Assembly: GCA_001692895.1 (NCBI GenBank)
Contig: KV748214.1
Location: forward strand, 372,001-436,000
Source of the DNA: Cenococcum geophilum 1.58
Lineage: Eukaryota; Ascomycota; Dothideomycetes; Gloniales; Gloniaceae
Length of the DNA stretch: 64,000 nt
Direction: 5' to 3'
Shown here in pieces: positions 1-12,398 of the stretch; position 1 is the first letter of the stretch, and each line of letters starts with the position of its first letter. A program made the translations under genes and the position numbers. Under the pieces are notes generated by a model, which saw only the letters and a list, made by a program, of their open reading frames with translations, did no database searches and was not told the DNA's origin.

Positions 1-942
1 TTTTCTAACGTTACAGCGTAGTATGGCGTTGCCCCTTTAAGTCCGCTTCGTGTTTAGGGTATCTATACTTCTCCCAGTTGTCCTTACAATTGTTCTTAGT
101 AGTCCTAATATACTTCTTTTAATCATATCTCCAACTCTTTTATTTTTTATAGGGTCTCGCGTAGCGACCGCTCTAATAACTCCCTAGTAGTAATTGTTTC
201 TAAGGGTCCCGTAAAGTTAGATAGGCTAGCCATAGCTTCCTAGTCCACTCTTTCGTAAGTAGAGGGAATACGCTTCTCTAGGGAGACTCTCTAAGCCTCC
301 TATAGTGAGGGTGTTGCTTTATAGGGTAAAGGAGTATAGTCCGTCATCGTTAATTAATAGCCGTACGTCCCTAACGGATTATGAGCGATTAAAATTATAA
401 GAGGCTAGCCTAACCGGAACGTATAATTATCTAATTAATAGTGTCACTGGTAAGTAGAAGGTAAGTTAAAGGTACGTTAAAGGTAAGTAGAAGGTAGAAT
501 AAGTTTTTATATATTAAAGGATAAAGGCTTTTAACCACTTTTATTTAGAGACTAATTTCTAGTTCTTCTCTAGAGGGGAACTAGCTTCCTATATGTTTCT
601 TCTAAGACGCTAGTAAAACCTTTCGCCCCTAGCCTGTCTAACTATGTTTTCTGGAATATAGATGGGATATAGATAAAACCTCCTACCGTCTTATTGGATA
701 TGTACCTCCCGGGGGATTCCATTATAAGCCTATAGTTAAATAGAAACGCTAGTAGGTCTTATAGAGCTTATAGGAGCTAGATAATTATATATAGGAGGAT
801 TTTATATCCCTAATAGAGAGGCAGTTATAAAACATATAAGATAAGCTTTTGGCCTTATAGGAGGCAAGTAAAAATAAATAGTTAAGCGTAATAAATAGAG
901 CTATTAAGCTTCTATATTCGTACAGCAGATAACCTAGTTAAA
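1..942. other. RIP-degraded AT-rich DNA, unresolved
   Basis: AT-rich sequence full of TAA and TAG in all frames, in the style of the RIP-mutated transposons further right. No domain could be read. A short tandem array of 11-base units lies at 449-503. The stretch is probably an old transposon remnant, but its class cannot be stated. Confidence 0.5.
449..503. repeat. 11-base tandem repeat, five units
   Basis: Five consecutive 11-base units starting GGTA. Units 1 and 4 are identical (GGTAAGTAGAA), units 2 and 3 differ by one base (GGTAAGTTAAA, GGTACGTTAAA), and unit 5 is diverged. Nothing suggests a function. Confidence 0.7.
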
Positions 943-1135
943 TGTTATAAAACGGAGGCAGTGGCTATAGAGCGTATGTATTTAAGGAGTCTATAAGACG
1001 TTGCGCAATCGATCGTAAGGGTCGAGGGCGTAAGGAGGTGATATACCTACGCGTAGCTGATATAAGCTGTACGTGAGGTGTACGCGAGAGCACGGGGCTC
1101 TCCTATGGAGGCCCCTGCGGTGGGGTTCCGTGACA
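943..1135. repeat. Solo LTR with TTAAA target duplication
   Basis: A 193-base segment starts TGTTATAA and ends TTCCGTGACA, giving the TG...CA ends of an LTR. It is flanked directly by TTAAA at 938-942 and again at 1136-1140, a 5-base target duplication as made by retroviral-type integrases. It is clearly less AT-rich than its surroundings. No internal retrotransposon sequence adjoins it, so it is a solo LTR left by LTR-LTR recombination. Its ends resemble those of the solo LTR at 62352-62600, which may belong to the same family. Confidence 0.8.
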
Positions 1136-1140
1136 TTAAA

Positions 1141-1976
1141 TTAAGGTATTAAGACGGGTAATATATAGGCGGTGGGACTTATTTCTAGTGGCGAAAATAT
1201 TATAGGGTAAGAGCATAATAATATAGGCAATTTTATTACTAATTTAAGCTTTTATTACTATTATTATATTACCTTTAAACGTAATTAGAGAGGAGTAGCT
1301 ATTAAAAATATAGGCTATCCTAAAAGTAAATCCCATATTTATATATATGGAGGTAATAAAAGTATATACGGATATTCTAAAACATATTAAGGCGGGTTGG
1401 TTTATATATATTCTAGTATTACTAGAGTTACTATTAAGTAAACGGTTCTACTATATCCTTACTTAGCCCACTTTTTACGTATATATTTCCTTAATTATAA
1501 TTAATAAGTATTATTTAGTTACTAACTAGGGTAAAAGCTTTTAGCCCTGTTACTACTTAGTCTAATAGTGCCGTAGTTTATATATACTATAATACTTAAT
1601 AAGGAGATGTATATAAAGGTAATAAAGCTAGTAAGGTTTTATTAGAGTATAACAGATCTTAAGTGAATAAATATTAATTGGCCTAACCTATCTATTATTA
1701 GGGGCTATATTAAGAGGAGGGATAAGAATAATTATAAAGCACTATTCTTTGTTATTAAAGAGGTATTTAAGAAGGCGGTAGTAGAGGAGGATTATATATC
1801 TATAACCCTTAACTAGATATCTATAGGGTTTAGTAAAATATTTATATTACCTAGCTAAACGCCTATAGCGCCTAGCAGGATATCTATATTTTTTAGTTAA
1901 ATATCCGCTACCTCTATTTATTAATTAGTTGGGCAGATCTAAAATCTAGTAAAAGGTACTATATAGCTAAAGAAAT
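1141..1976. other. RIP-degraded AT-rich DNA
   Basis: AT-rich sequence with stops in every frame. It is the target into which the copia element at 1977 inserted. No domain recognised. Confidence 0.5.
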
Positions 1977-2202
1977 TGTTAGGAATAAAGGCAAGTGGTC
2001 ACTATATAAGGCATATTACCACCACGTATAGCAAGTTGCCATTACGTACGGTAAGTTGCCGTCACGTGCCGCCGCGGCACTAGCGTGGTAAGGAACCTTA
2101 AGTTCCTCACCTCTTTCTTTAAGAATTAATTAAGAATAAGAATAATAATTATTATACTATCTACGAACCATAGCTACGTAATATCCCCTTATGTAACCAA
2201 CA
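1977..2202 (+). repeat. 5' LTR of copia-1
   Basis: 226 bases, with ends TGTTAGG and AACA. It is 20 bases longer than the 3' LTR because a unit ending GTAAGTTGCC is present twice here and once there. The inner edge is followed by CTAATTAGTGGTTAA, shared exactly by the other two copia-type elements in the window and probably part of the priming region. Confidence 0.88.
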
Positions 2203-2590
2203 CTAATTAGTGGTTAACTTTACTGTTATATTATAAAACAGTAAGGTATTCCACTAAGAAGAGATAAGCTACTGTACCAGTGCTACTCGTGCTAAAGGAA
2301 GCTGTCTTTTAAGGTTAGAACTAGTTCTAAACTTTAAATAGAACTCTTCTACAAATCTAAGGATTTAAAGGCTAAAACTGGTCTTAAGCCTTTCTAAGAT
2401 TATAGATTCTTGCGTCTATTACGCAGAACAACACGCTTTATAAGTCTTCGCAATTTAAGGCTAGAACTAGTCCTAAGCCCTATAATCGCAAATATATATC
2501 ACGAACGCGTACTAAATAATAAATATATATTACGAACGCGTACTAAATAATAATCCCTACGCNAATAACACTTCCCTCCCTCTAAAAACA

Positions 2591-5500
2591 TGGCTACGCC
2601 TACTTTAAACGACTAGGAAGACTCCTTACTACTAGGGGTAGCTTTATACGCGAAACTTATTAATAAAAATTAGGACGAATTTACCTTTAATATAATAACT
2701 TATACCGTAAAATAAGTTAATAGCTTTCTTCTATACTGTATTATATTCTACTAAAGTAGATACTACGCCGATATATAGCTGTGGGAATATTTTAGGGAGG
2801 ATTTTATAAAATGGACCGCTAATACCTGGGCACTTAGCAATATTAATATTATTTAGGATTTTTAAGACTTCCTCTATAGGAATAGGGTATACGTTACTAA
2901 GAACGGTAACCTAATTACTAGTAATATTTAGGCCGTTATTACTAGTATAGAAGAACCAGTATAGACAGAAGTTAAGATTATACGTTAACTACGGAAACCT
3001 AAAACTAACCTATATTCTTTAGAAGGCAACTTTAATTTAGAATAAAACCCCTAGAACGCTACTCTTCTACCTAGAGGTACTTTCCCACCTAGAGGTACTC
3101 GTCCTCCACCTTTACCGCCTTTAGCTCTTCTACTCTAGCTAACCGGTAACCCTCTACTATAAGAAGTTACGAATCTAATAAAGGTATATTTAGATAAAGA
3201 AAAAAAGTTTAGAGGAGAATTATATAATATACTTAGAGTAAAACTATAGGTCTTCTATAACTATTGCAATAAGGTTAGAATTTAATGCCACTAGTACCAC
3301 TACGCTTTCTCCATTATATTAAAGGGATAGGCAGTAATATTCTATTATAACTATATTACGGGTAAAAACTATAGCTTTAATATAATACTTTAGCTTACTA
3401 GAGCCCACTTTAAGACTAATAAAAATCGCTAACTTTATATGTCTGAATGGCAAGAGACTATATTTTAGAGAGTTATTACTTCTAACCTAATAAAGACTTG
3501 TTTAGAGTGCCTTTAACTACTCTTTAATAAACTCTAAAAAATCTAACGTGGACTTACTAAAACTTACTAAAATAAGAACAGCCTAAGGGACTAGGTTATC
3601 TTAGCATACTATAGCGTTCCTAAGTATAACTTAGCGCTATATAAACCTATAAATATATTTAAAGGAGTATATACTAAGCTACGCTCCGCTATAGGTACTG
3701 CAATATAAATATAAGAATCTTAATAGCTTTATACCGAAAGCCCTACCTAACTAAGCGTTTCTAACTAATATAATTATAACTAGACTAATTAAATATATAG
3801 CGGCCGTAGTAGGGAATATGGCAAAGGGTACGATTAATATTAACTATAAGGTAATTATAGAGGTCCTTACGGAGGTTTATTTTAAAGTAATTGCTAAAAA
3901 AAGTACTACGTTTATAAGAAGCTAAATTGCTAGTTAACTAGACACTCCCTTAATAAGCGAAAAGAGGTATATAATAAGTTCCGTTAGAGTATAAGAAATG
4001 TTAAAAATTATAAGGTTACTATGGCCTACTTTTAAAGCTTCCTAGTTTAATATAAAGGCGTAGAAGATCTTAAGGGTAAGGTTAATAAAACTAAACAGCT
4101 CCTTATAGATATAAAAATTAAAAACTACTTTTCTAACTAATATTTTACTAAGTATAGTAAGGTAAATAGCATATAAACCGTTGCTGTCCTTAATAACTAA
4201 TCTACACTCTATTCTATTACGAAGTTAGATATCTTTAATAAGCTAAAGGAGAGCTCCGCGTTTTCCTTTAATAATAAATACTTAGCAAACGTCTTCTATG
4301 GTATTATACCGGATACTAGAGCCGCAGGAGTATCTATAGTAGGAGAACCTTAAGTTTAAGCCCTTTAGTAGCTTAATAGCTCTGTTTAGATTAACTATTT
4401 AACGGCAGGCTAGCATACGATTTATTTTAGTAAAGGTACTATAATCTCTCTTAGCATAATTAGGGTTTAAACCCCCTTAGGGTATATTAGTTTTTATATT
4501 ATTCCTATAAATACTCCATTTTTATTTTATATTAAAGATATAGATAAGTTAGGTGTTAGGCTTAATAACCTTAAGAATATACTTATTTAGGGAGATAATT
4601 AGGTACCCGTTGTATATAAGTAGGGTTACCCCTAGTTACTCCTTTATTAACTAAAAAAGAGTATTACTTAGAGCTACTTAACTAAGTTAGAATTACGCCA
4701 ACTATACTATTATTTTAGCTACCTATCCGTTTATTAATTACTTAGGGTTCTTTAGTGAGTAGGCTATAAAGTTAAGGTTAAGGTAATTAAGCATCTTATA
4801 AAGTATTACTATTACTACTAAATAAACTAGAAGTCCCCTAGCCGATTTAAGTTTACCCTTAAAGATAACTATAACTTTAACTTTTATATTATTATTAACG
4901 TTATATATCTTAGTAGCAAGCTAGTACTCTAAGTTATTAACTTCTTAACCTCCTTTTAAGCCGCACAATTTTTAAAGGATATATTAGCTAGGAACGCATA
5001 AAATACTCTTTAGTTATACTAAATTAATATCTACCTAAGACCCCCTAATTAAATCGTTTATAATGTAGGAAAGAACTTCTTATCTATAGAGTTCCGATAA
5101 TAGATAAAGGTAATAGTAATTAAGGTTAAGGAAGTCCCCGTTAAGGCGTATAATAGTATTAGAAAAGTAAAGCGATATTATACGCTATTACGCCGCGTAT
5201 ATAAGATTATCTCTTTAAAACTAAAGGACGCTAGCGAAGAACTTACCTTATAAATAGCTATTAAAGCTATTAATAATTCCGCTGGCCTAAATAGACTTAT
5301 ACCTATATTGCTAGTCTTTAGCGCCTACCCTTAAATAACTAATAATTCTCTACTATCTCCCTCTATTATATAATAAGCCGAGGCTATTTATAAGGCAATA
5401 AAGGAGGTATAATATCTCTATGCTATACGCTAGGTTAATAACGCACTAGAAATAAGAAATGGCCTAAATACCTTAACTACGCTTAATCTACTACTCTAGT

Positions 5501-7470
5501 CTAAAGTACGCGTATAGCATAAAAAAGGGAGGATGGTTAGGCCCATATTAACTTATTATAATTAATAGTTAAACTTATACTATTTAGATGCCTTACGGAC
5601 CTACTTAATTCCGTTTAACTGTTATTAAGCCTTATTATAAAGATAATAATTTTAAGCCTTTATAGGATGCCCTAGAAGATGCCCTAGAAGAGAACTACGA
5701 TTAATATACTTTAGAAGATGACTATAATCCTAATATAATTATAGTAGATGCGCTATAACTATAACGCGATAGAGGTCGCCTAAAGGGATTATAAAATCGC
5801 TAATATCTTATTAATTTTAAAGAATAATTTATTGCCGCTATTAAGAATAGAGTTAAGTTATTAATGGCCTTTATAACAGCTAAAGAGAAGGCTAACTTTA
5901 AGCTCGCAAAATAGCTCTAAAAGGAAGGTCGTATTATAACCCTAGGAGCTCCTTTCTAAGTATCTAATAAGCAGGAGATCAACGGTCTTATTATAAGAGA
6001 AGTCTTTAAATTTAAGAAGTATAACCCTACTAAGTTTAATAAAGTTTGCATCTTTAAGTTAAGAATGGTTAATAAGATTAAAGGTAAAGCTACTAACGCC
6101 CTATTTAAGAAATTAAGGCTTATTATCTAAGGTTATAATAATAATAGTAAGGAGGTAATTCTTACGCAATCTTCTATAATTTAACGAGCTAGTTAGTAAG
6201 TTATTATTATATTAGCTCCCTCCTTAATAAAGAATAGAATGGCGGTTTATTTATAAGATATTACTTAAGCCTATACCTAATTAGAGACGCACCTTTAGCG
6301 CTTAATATTAGCATACCTTTTAGAGCAAATTTGCTACTAGTATCCTAAAGATACGATTATAGTTATATTTAAGCTATTATATAGAATTGCAGAGGTAAGA
6401 ACTTATTAGTAGGCTACCTATAGCAAGCACTATAAAGAGAAGCTTTTAATAACTACTTCTATATTTGATCTCTGCTTCCTTATTATAACTATAAGAACTC
6501 TGTTTAGAATTATTGGCATATAAACTAACGATATAATTATCTTAGGGGACGACTAATTTTTAGCTCTTAAAGAAGATAAGCTAGTAAAGGCAAATTTTAT
6601 AGCAAAGCTAAAAGAAAAGCTTAATTTAATAACACTATTACTCTTTAATAGATGCATCCTCTCCCTAAATAAGGATTTTATTACTTTACGCCAGAAGGGT
6701 TAAGGTAAGAAGATCGACGTTATTAACGTTAATTCCCTAAAGTAAGGATATATAGAGTAACGCGCTTGTGGAGCTTATATTACTTTTATCTATTAACCTA
6801 AGGCTTTATTTAATCTCTCTATTACTACCTAATACCAGGAACTAACTAAGGATAATATTCTTGCCCTAAATAAACGTCTTTCCTAGCAAATAAACTATCT
6901 TAATTAGGAACTACTCTACGTACCTATTAATCTTCTTACCGCTAAGCTCTTTATATTTGTTAATAAATTATTTATAAATAATAAAGATTTTAGCTCCTAG
7001 TTGGGATATAAGATTATTATTATGAATAAATTTACTAGAGAGAATGACTTTATAATTTATAGCAATCTTATTTATTAGAGCTTAACTAAGAGCAAGCGCG
7101 TTACCCAAAGTGTTTTAGCGTTAGAGATATATAGAATAGTTAGCAGAGTTAATATAGTAATTACAATTGGAACTACCCTAAAGATAATTATAGATTAACT
7201 TAAACTTCCCGTTATATCTATAATCGTATATACCGACTTATATTCCCTCCATAAGTGTTTAGTTAAGCTTAGTACTATAAAAGAAAAGCACCTTATAATT
7301 AATATTATGGCACTTTAGTAATCTTATAAGTGTTAAAAACTCTTTAAGATTTAATAAATTAATGGCTAAGATAACCTAGTAGATATAATAACAAAGGCGA
7401 ACCTAAATAAGGCACTAGAGACGTTCGTTAATATAAATACTCTATGTATACGAGTTAAAGGTTAGGTTAA
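2591..7470 (+). pseudogene. Copia-1 gag-pol remnant
   Basis: RIP-broken gag-pol. The gag start reads MATPTLND followed by a TAG where copia-2 keeps TGG (Trp). The protease active site reads D-T-R-A-A-G at about 4312-4329, with Gly changed to Arg (GGA to AGA). The reverse transcriptase region lies around 5940-6760, with its catalytic LGDD at 6541-6552 still intact. The RNase H region lies around 6950-7440. Dozens of in-frame stops make it a pseudogene. Confidence 0.85.
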
Positions 7471-7855
7471 AAGAGAGTCCCTAGAAATTTCTTAGTTATA
7501 TAAGGTCTTAAGATGTCTAGGAACTTTAACCGGCGGTTAAAGTTATCTAATTAGTTAGATTCTCTTGCTAAGACTTTTTAGAGGGGGAGCCTAACTTAAT
7601 TTAGCTAATTAGGATTTTCCATCCCCGGGATAGAAAATCGCTATTGGCTCGCTTACTACTAGTGCCTTAGCGGCCCTCTAAACATAATATCTACCGGCAA
7701 CTCCTAAGTAAGAAAGCACCACGTACTAAGAGGCAAATTTTAGGATAGCGAGACTTATATTATAATGGTAATAGTAAGTAAGAAGGATTAATATTTATTA
7801 CGCTAGTCGAGCGGTATATATATATAGATGGCAACTATAAAAGAAAAGTTGCTAG

Positions 7856-8061
7856 TGTTGGGAATAAAGGCAAGTGGTCACTATATAAGGCATATTGCCA
7901 CCATGTATAGTAAGTTGCCGTCACATGCCGCCGCGGCACTAGCGTGGTAAGGAACCTTAAGTTCCTTACCCCTTTCTTTAAGAATTAATTAAGAATAAGA
8001 ACAACAATTATTATACTATTTACGAACCGTAGCTACGTGATATCCCCTTATGTAATTAACA
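7856..8061 (+). repeat. 3' LTR of copia-1
   Basis: 206 bases. It matches the 5' LTR apart from scattered C/T and G/A differences and one fewer 20-base unit. The 3' end AATTAACA differs from the 5' copy (AACCAACA) by two C-to-T changes, consistent with RIP after insertion. Confidence 0.88.
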
Positions 8062-8066
8062 GAAAT

Positions 8067-8360
8067 AAAAGGTTTTAAATCCTAAATTAAATCCTAAGAT
8101 AATTATCTTTCTTTATACTAAAAATTATATCTATAGGTATATAAATATTATCCGTTTATAGCTTATAACTAAGGGCTATATTATTAAATAGGCTAAAATA
8201 GTAGTGTAAAGTTATTATGCGATATTATCTAAATATAATAAAAGTAGGGAGTATTAAAATTTCTATATAGAAGACTTACCTACCTATATTCTTATTACGG
8301 TAGGCGCCCTAGTCTATAATATAAATATTTTAGATATTATCCGTTTTATTATATATGGTT
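8067..8360. other. AT-rich spacer between two copia insertions
   Basis: About 300 bases of RIP-degraded DNA between the two insertions, continuing the pre-insertion target. No feature recognised. Confidence 0.4.
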
Positions 8361-8365
8361 ATTAT

Positions 8366-8544
8366 TGTTGGGAATAATATCACATATGGTTATATAGTCA
8401 CGTATTGCCGCGGCACTAGCGTAGCGAGGAGCCTTAAGCTCCTCGCCCTTCCTCACCCTTTCTTAGAATCATTAAGAATAAGAATAACAATCATTATACT
8501 ATCTACGAACTGTAGCTACGTGATATCCCCTTGTGTAACCAACA
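8366..8544 (+). repeat. 5' LTR of copia-2
   Basis: 179 bases, ends TGTTGGG and AACA, followed by CTAATTAGTGGTTAA as in copia-1. It is related to the copia-1 LTR (shared core GCCGCGGCACTAGCGT) but clearly a distinct subfamily. Confidence 0.85.
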
Positions 8545-8937
8545 CTAATTAGTGGTTAACTTCACTGTTATACCACAGAACAGCTAGGTCTTTTACTAAG
8601 AAGAGACGAGCTACTATACTAGTGCTACTTGTGCTAGAGAAAGCTGTCTTTTAAGGTTAGAACTGGTCCTAAACCTTAAATAGAACTCTTCTACGAATCT
8701 AAGGATCTAAAAGGCTAGAACTGGTCCTAAGCCTTTCCCAGATTATAGATTCTTGCGTCTATTACGCAGAATAACACGCTTTATAAGTCTTCGCGATTTA
8801 AGGCTAGAACTAGTCCTAAGCCCTATAATCGTAGATTCTTATTATAAACGCGTACCAAATAACAAATATACGTTATAAACGCGTACCAAACGATAATCCC
8901 TATACTAATAACATCTCCCTCCCTCTAAAGATATAAC

Positions 8938-10640
8938 TATGGCTATTCTAAACAACTGGAGAGACTCCTTACCACTAGGGGTAGCTATATACGCGAAACT
9001 TATCGATAAAAATTGGGACGAATTTACTATTAATATAACAACTTATACCGCAAAATAAGTTAACGGCTTTCTCCTACACCGTATTATATTTTACCAAAGT
9101 AGATACTACGCCGATTTACAGCTATAGGAATATTTTAGGGAGGATTTTATTGGATGGACTGCCGACACCTGGGCACTTAGCAATATTTATATTATTTAGG
9201 ATTTTTAAGACTTCCTATAGGAGAATAAAGTGTTTGTACCTATAAACGGGGGTATTATTAGAGATAATATTTAGCAAGTCCTTAACGTAGAAGAAGAGCA
9301 TAAATAGACTCCATAAGAGATTAAGCACTAAAAGAAGTTTAACTCTTAAGGGAATCCTAATAACGGATAGCTATAAGCAACACTATAGACAACCTTAGGC
9401 TATTAAACACCTTAAGTTCCTCAGGCTACCGTATCTTAACCCATGCCTTAAGCTCCGCAATAAGCTCCAAAGCAATCTCCGCAGCAACCTCCGCAGCAAC
9501 TTCTGTAAAAACCTCTACAGCGACCTCCGCAGCAACCTCCGCAACTACTATAGTAATAGCAGCCGCAGTAACCGCAGCAGCTATACATATATATACTACC
9601 TAAACCAGCTATACCTAGTATGGAGTAAGGACCTAGGCAAGGACCTAGATATAGTAAGAAGGTGGCTATAATTATAGAGATCTACATAGACAATAAGTTG
9701 TTTATAGCTTGCTAGGGAGTTCCCGCCTCCCTTAATTGTTATACGGGAGAAGGAACACCCCAGTTAAAGAGTATATACTACCTTCTTTACGGATCGCCGC
9801 TACTACAATTAAGGTTAAGGCTAAAGCTATAACCGAATTAACCTCCGCAAGAACCTCCGCAGTAATTTCCGTAAGAACCTTTGTAAGAACCTAGACCTAC
9901 AAACAGCATCTTTAATTAGCAGCAACAGTTATCCATTTCTCCACAAACATTTAACAAGCTTTAGAAGATTTAGCGTAAAAGATTCCAAAACTTTTGTGGT
10001 TCCTAAGGTAGCTATAGAGGTAGCTACCAACGTAATCCAGATAGGAAGTTCTTGTGGAGGGTACTATAAAAAGAGAATGATATAAGGGGGAGGTAGTTAG
10101 AACGGTATAGTTACGGAAGTAACCTACAAAAAGAAGAATTGCCAGAAGGCTTATACCTATATTACTGTTATAGGATACCCCGTAACACCTTATACGCGCC
10201 TACCTATTTCCACCGCAACATTTGCAATATCCAATCTGCAATACCCGCAATATTCAAAATATCCGTAATATCTATAGCAATATCCACAATATCCGTAACG
10301 ATATCCGTAACGCCTACGAACCAACCCTATAATAAGACTCCGTGCCGATCTGCCTATGGAACTGACCCTACACTGGTACCGCACTACCATATAACAACGA
10401 CTATAAGTACCGCACTGTACTGCTATATACCATCGACAAACTAATAGCGCCGCTATGCCTACTATTACGATACTAATCGCGCTGATACGCCTGCGATCTA
10501 CCAACCAAATAATCGTGCCTGTACGCCTGCGATCTACCAACCAAATAATCGTGCCTATACGCCTACGATTAACCGACCGACTAATAGACAAGCTCTATGC
10601 CTAACCACTATCACTACCGCCGCTAGTACCGTACTACTAC
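8938..10640 (+). pseudogene. Copia-2 gag-like remnant with Pro/Gln-rich and 12-residue repeats
   Basis: A gag-like frame starts near 8938 and keeps Trp residues that are TAG in copia-1. Around 9450-9560 the unit CCTCCGCAGCAA (Pro-Pro-Gln-Gln) repeats, and related units recur near 9840-9900. At 10480-10587 three 36-base units encode a 12-residue repeat (R-A-C-T-P-A-I-Y-Q-P-N-N in the middle copy). Between these, 9-base CAATATCCG-like units repeat at about 10215-10315. RIP stops break the frame throughout. Confidence 0.6.
10480..10587 (+). repeat. 36-base tandem repeat, three units
   Basis: Three consecutive 36-base units, the second starting CGTGCCTGTACGCCTGCGAT. Units 1 and 2 are nearly identical and unit 3 is diverged by transitions. 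The array lies in the gag-like part of copia-2. Confidence 0.8.
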
Positions 10641-10963
10641 CTAAATAAACTTTTGCTGCTTCTACCTATAGCTAAACTAACACCTTACTGCCTTTTTACA
10701 GCGCCATAAGCACAAAAGAAGAACTGCTAGAAGATGGCTATTAAGGCTGTTAACGATTCCGCTAGCCTAGATAGGCTTGCACTTATATTGCTCGTTTTTT
10801 TTATTTAAGATTTACCACTTAGTCAACCACCATTTCTTTAGCAAATTTTGGGATAGCGAGACTTATATTACAACAGCAATAGTAAGTAAGGAGGATTAAT
10901 ATCCGTTACGCTAGTCAAGCGGTATTTATATATAGATGGCAACCACAAAAGAAGAGTTGCTAG

Positions 10964-11142
10964 TGTTGGGAATAATATTACGTATGGTTATATAGTCACG
11001 TGTTGCCGCGGCACTAGCGTAGCGAGGAGCCTTAAGCTCCTCGCCCTTCCTCACCCTTTCTTAGAATTATCAAGAATAAGAACAACAATCATCATACTAT
11101 CTACGAACCGTAGCTACGTGATATCCCCTTGTGTAACCAACA
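10964..11142 (+). repeat. 3' LTR of copia-2
   Basis: 179 bases, the same length as the 5' LTR, differing only by scattered transitions. A purine-rich tract (AAAAGAAGAG) precedes it. Confidence 0.85.
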
Positions 11143-11147
11143 ATTAT

Positions 11148-12398
11148 CCTAATAAAAGCCTAAATATAATACTATAGTAATTTAGATAGGCCGCCTAATG
11201 CAATAGTATTACTAGATACATAATTATTCTTATTAAAGACTAGTATAAGGGCGCTCTTGCGGATATTATACCGCTAAAGTAAAAGTCTTAAAAACCTATA
11301 GCCCCTCTATCTACCCAACTTAGTTATAACTTTACTACTACTAAAATAGCGATATAGAAGAATAGGGCAGCGGATTTCGCCAGCAATCTAGCTTTATTTA
11401 TTATAATTAATAATATTATTATCTCGCAGGTATCTGATTAGGAGAAAAAGGATTAAATACTTAATAAAAATATAATATTATTAGCCCTGCCAATTAAGTA
11501 TATAAAAAAATAGAAAAGGGTAAAGACTAATATAGAGAAATGGGCGGTACTTCTAAATATATTATATAAGCTTATAAATAAAGCTACTAAATATCTACGT
11601 AATATTCTACTTAAGCTATATAAGGAGACAAGTCCGTTATCTAGAGGCCAATGTTATTACTTTAATTATAATAATTTATTATAGGCTTATAAGAAGTATA
11701 ATAATATTATATTATATATTAGGAATATTATAAAAAACAAGTACCTAAAGGATCTATTTATAAGTATTAAAACATAGATTAAAGGATGGCTTAAAATAAT
11801 ATATTAGGATATAGTTTAGAGTCTAATTTCTAGTTATATTATATTTAATAATTAAATCCATATGCTCTATATCTAACCTCTACTAACCTATAAGGGCCTT
11901 AAGCAGATATTACCTAAATAAAATTATAGCTTTTTAGGAAATAAAGTAGACGCGCTTATCTACTTTATTTATAAGGAAGAAACGTAATACTCTAGCTGTA
12001 GTGTTTTATAGGCTGCGTTATAATCTAGTAGGCGTATTACTATGTCTAAAGGTACTAGAAGTACTAGCCTTAATTAACCGTTATAAACCAAAGTATTACA
12101 GCCCTTATAGCTATTATTAGTATCTAGCTTATAAAGGGATATAACTAAGTCTTAGATATCTTAGCCTATATTAACTTAAAACTTATAGGCAAACTAGTCC
12201 TAGACTACGTATACTACTATACCTTAGTTATTTTAATAGTTTAACGTTTAACACCTATATACTCTAAGCCAGTTTCTTTAGCTAATTCTCCCCTTTAGTA
12301 CTGTACTAGCTAGTAGTATAACCTTAAAAAAAACGTAGAGACGTTTATTTACTAATATTAGTAGTAATATAAGTATAAATAGGCTGTAGCTAAAGCGG
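11148..12398 (+). other. RIP-degraded probable retroelement gag-like sequence
   Basis: AT-rich sequence with many TAG/TAA. One plus-strand frame reads as a long hydrophilic protein between stops and leads into the 51-base repeat array that follows. It resembles a degraded gag, but no domain is firmly recognisable. Confidence 0.35.

Larger units (their letters stand above)
1977..8061 (+). mobile_element. Full-length Ty1/copia retrotransposon, RIP-inactivated (copia-1)
   Basis: Direct LTRs at 1977-2202 and 7856-8061 (TGTTRGG...AACA) bound about 5.65 kb of internal sequence. The 5-base target duplication GAAAT lies at 1972-1976 and 8062-8066. A purine-rich tract (AAAAGAAAAG) stands just before the 3' LTR. 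Read on the plus strand through its many TAG/TAA codons, the internal part gives gag, an aspartic protease, an integrase region, a copia-type reverse transcriptase and RNase H, in copia order. Stops fall mainly where TGG or CAG is expected, which is the RIP signature. The element cannot make a functional polyprotein. Confidence 0.92.
8366..11142 (+). mobile_element. Non-autonomous copia-like element (copia-2)
   Basis: Direct 179-base LTRs at 8366-8544 and 10964-11142 (TGTTGGG...AACA) with target duplication ATTAT at 8361-8365 and 11143-11147. The internal part is only about 2.4 kb. It starts with the same post-LTR sequence and gag start as copia-1 but keeps the first Trp codons. It then runs into Pro/Gln-rich repeats, and at about 10735-10790 a scrap matching copia-1 near 5265-5320 is joined to the sequence preceding the 3' LTR. 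The region corresponding to reverse transcriptase and RNase H is absent. It would have depended on a full-length relative. Confidence 0.88.

Noticed and set aside
10139..10591. Opposed open frames of 101 and 133 codons
   Set aside because: They lie on tandem repeats inside the copia-2 element. The minus-strand frame is a mirror of the repeats and the plus-strand one is a fragment of the gag-like region.
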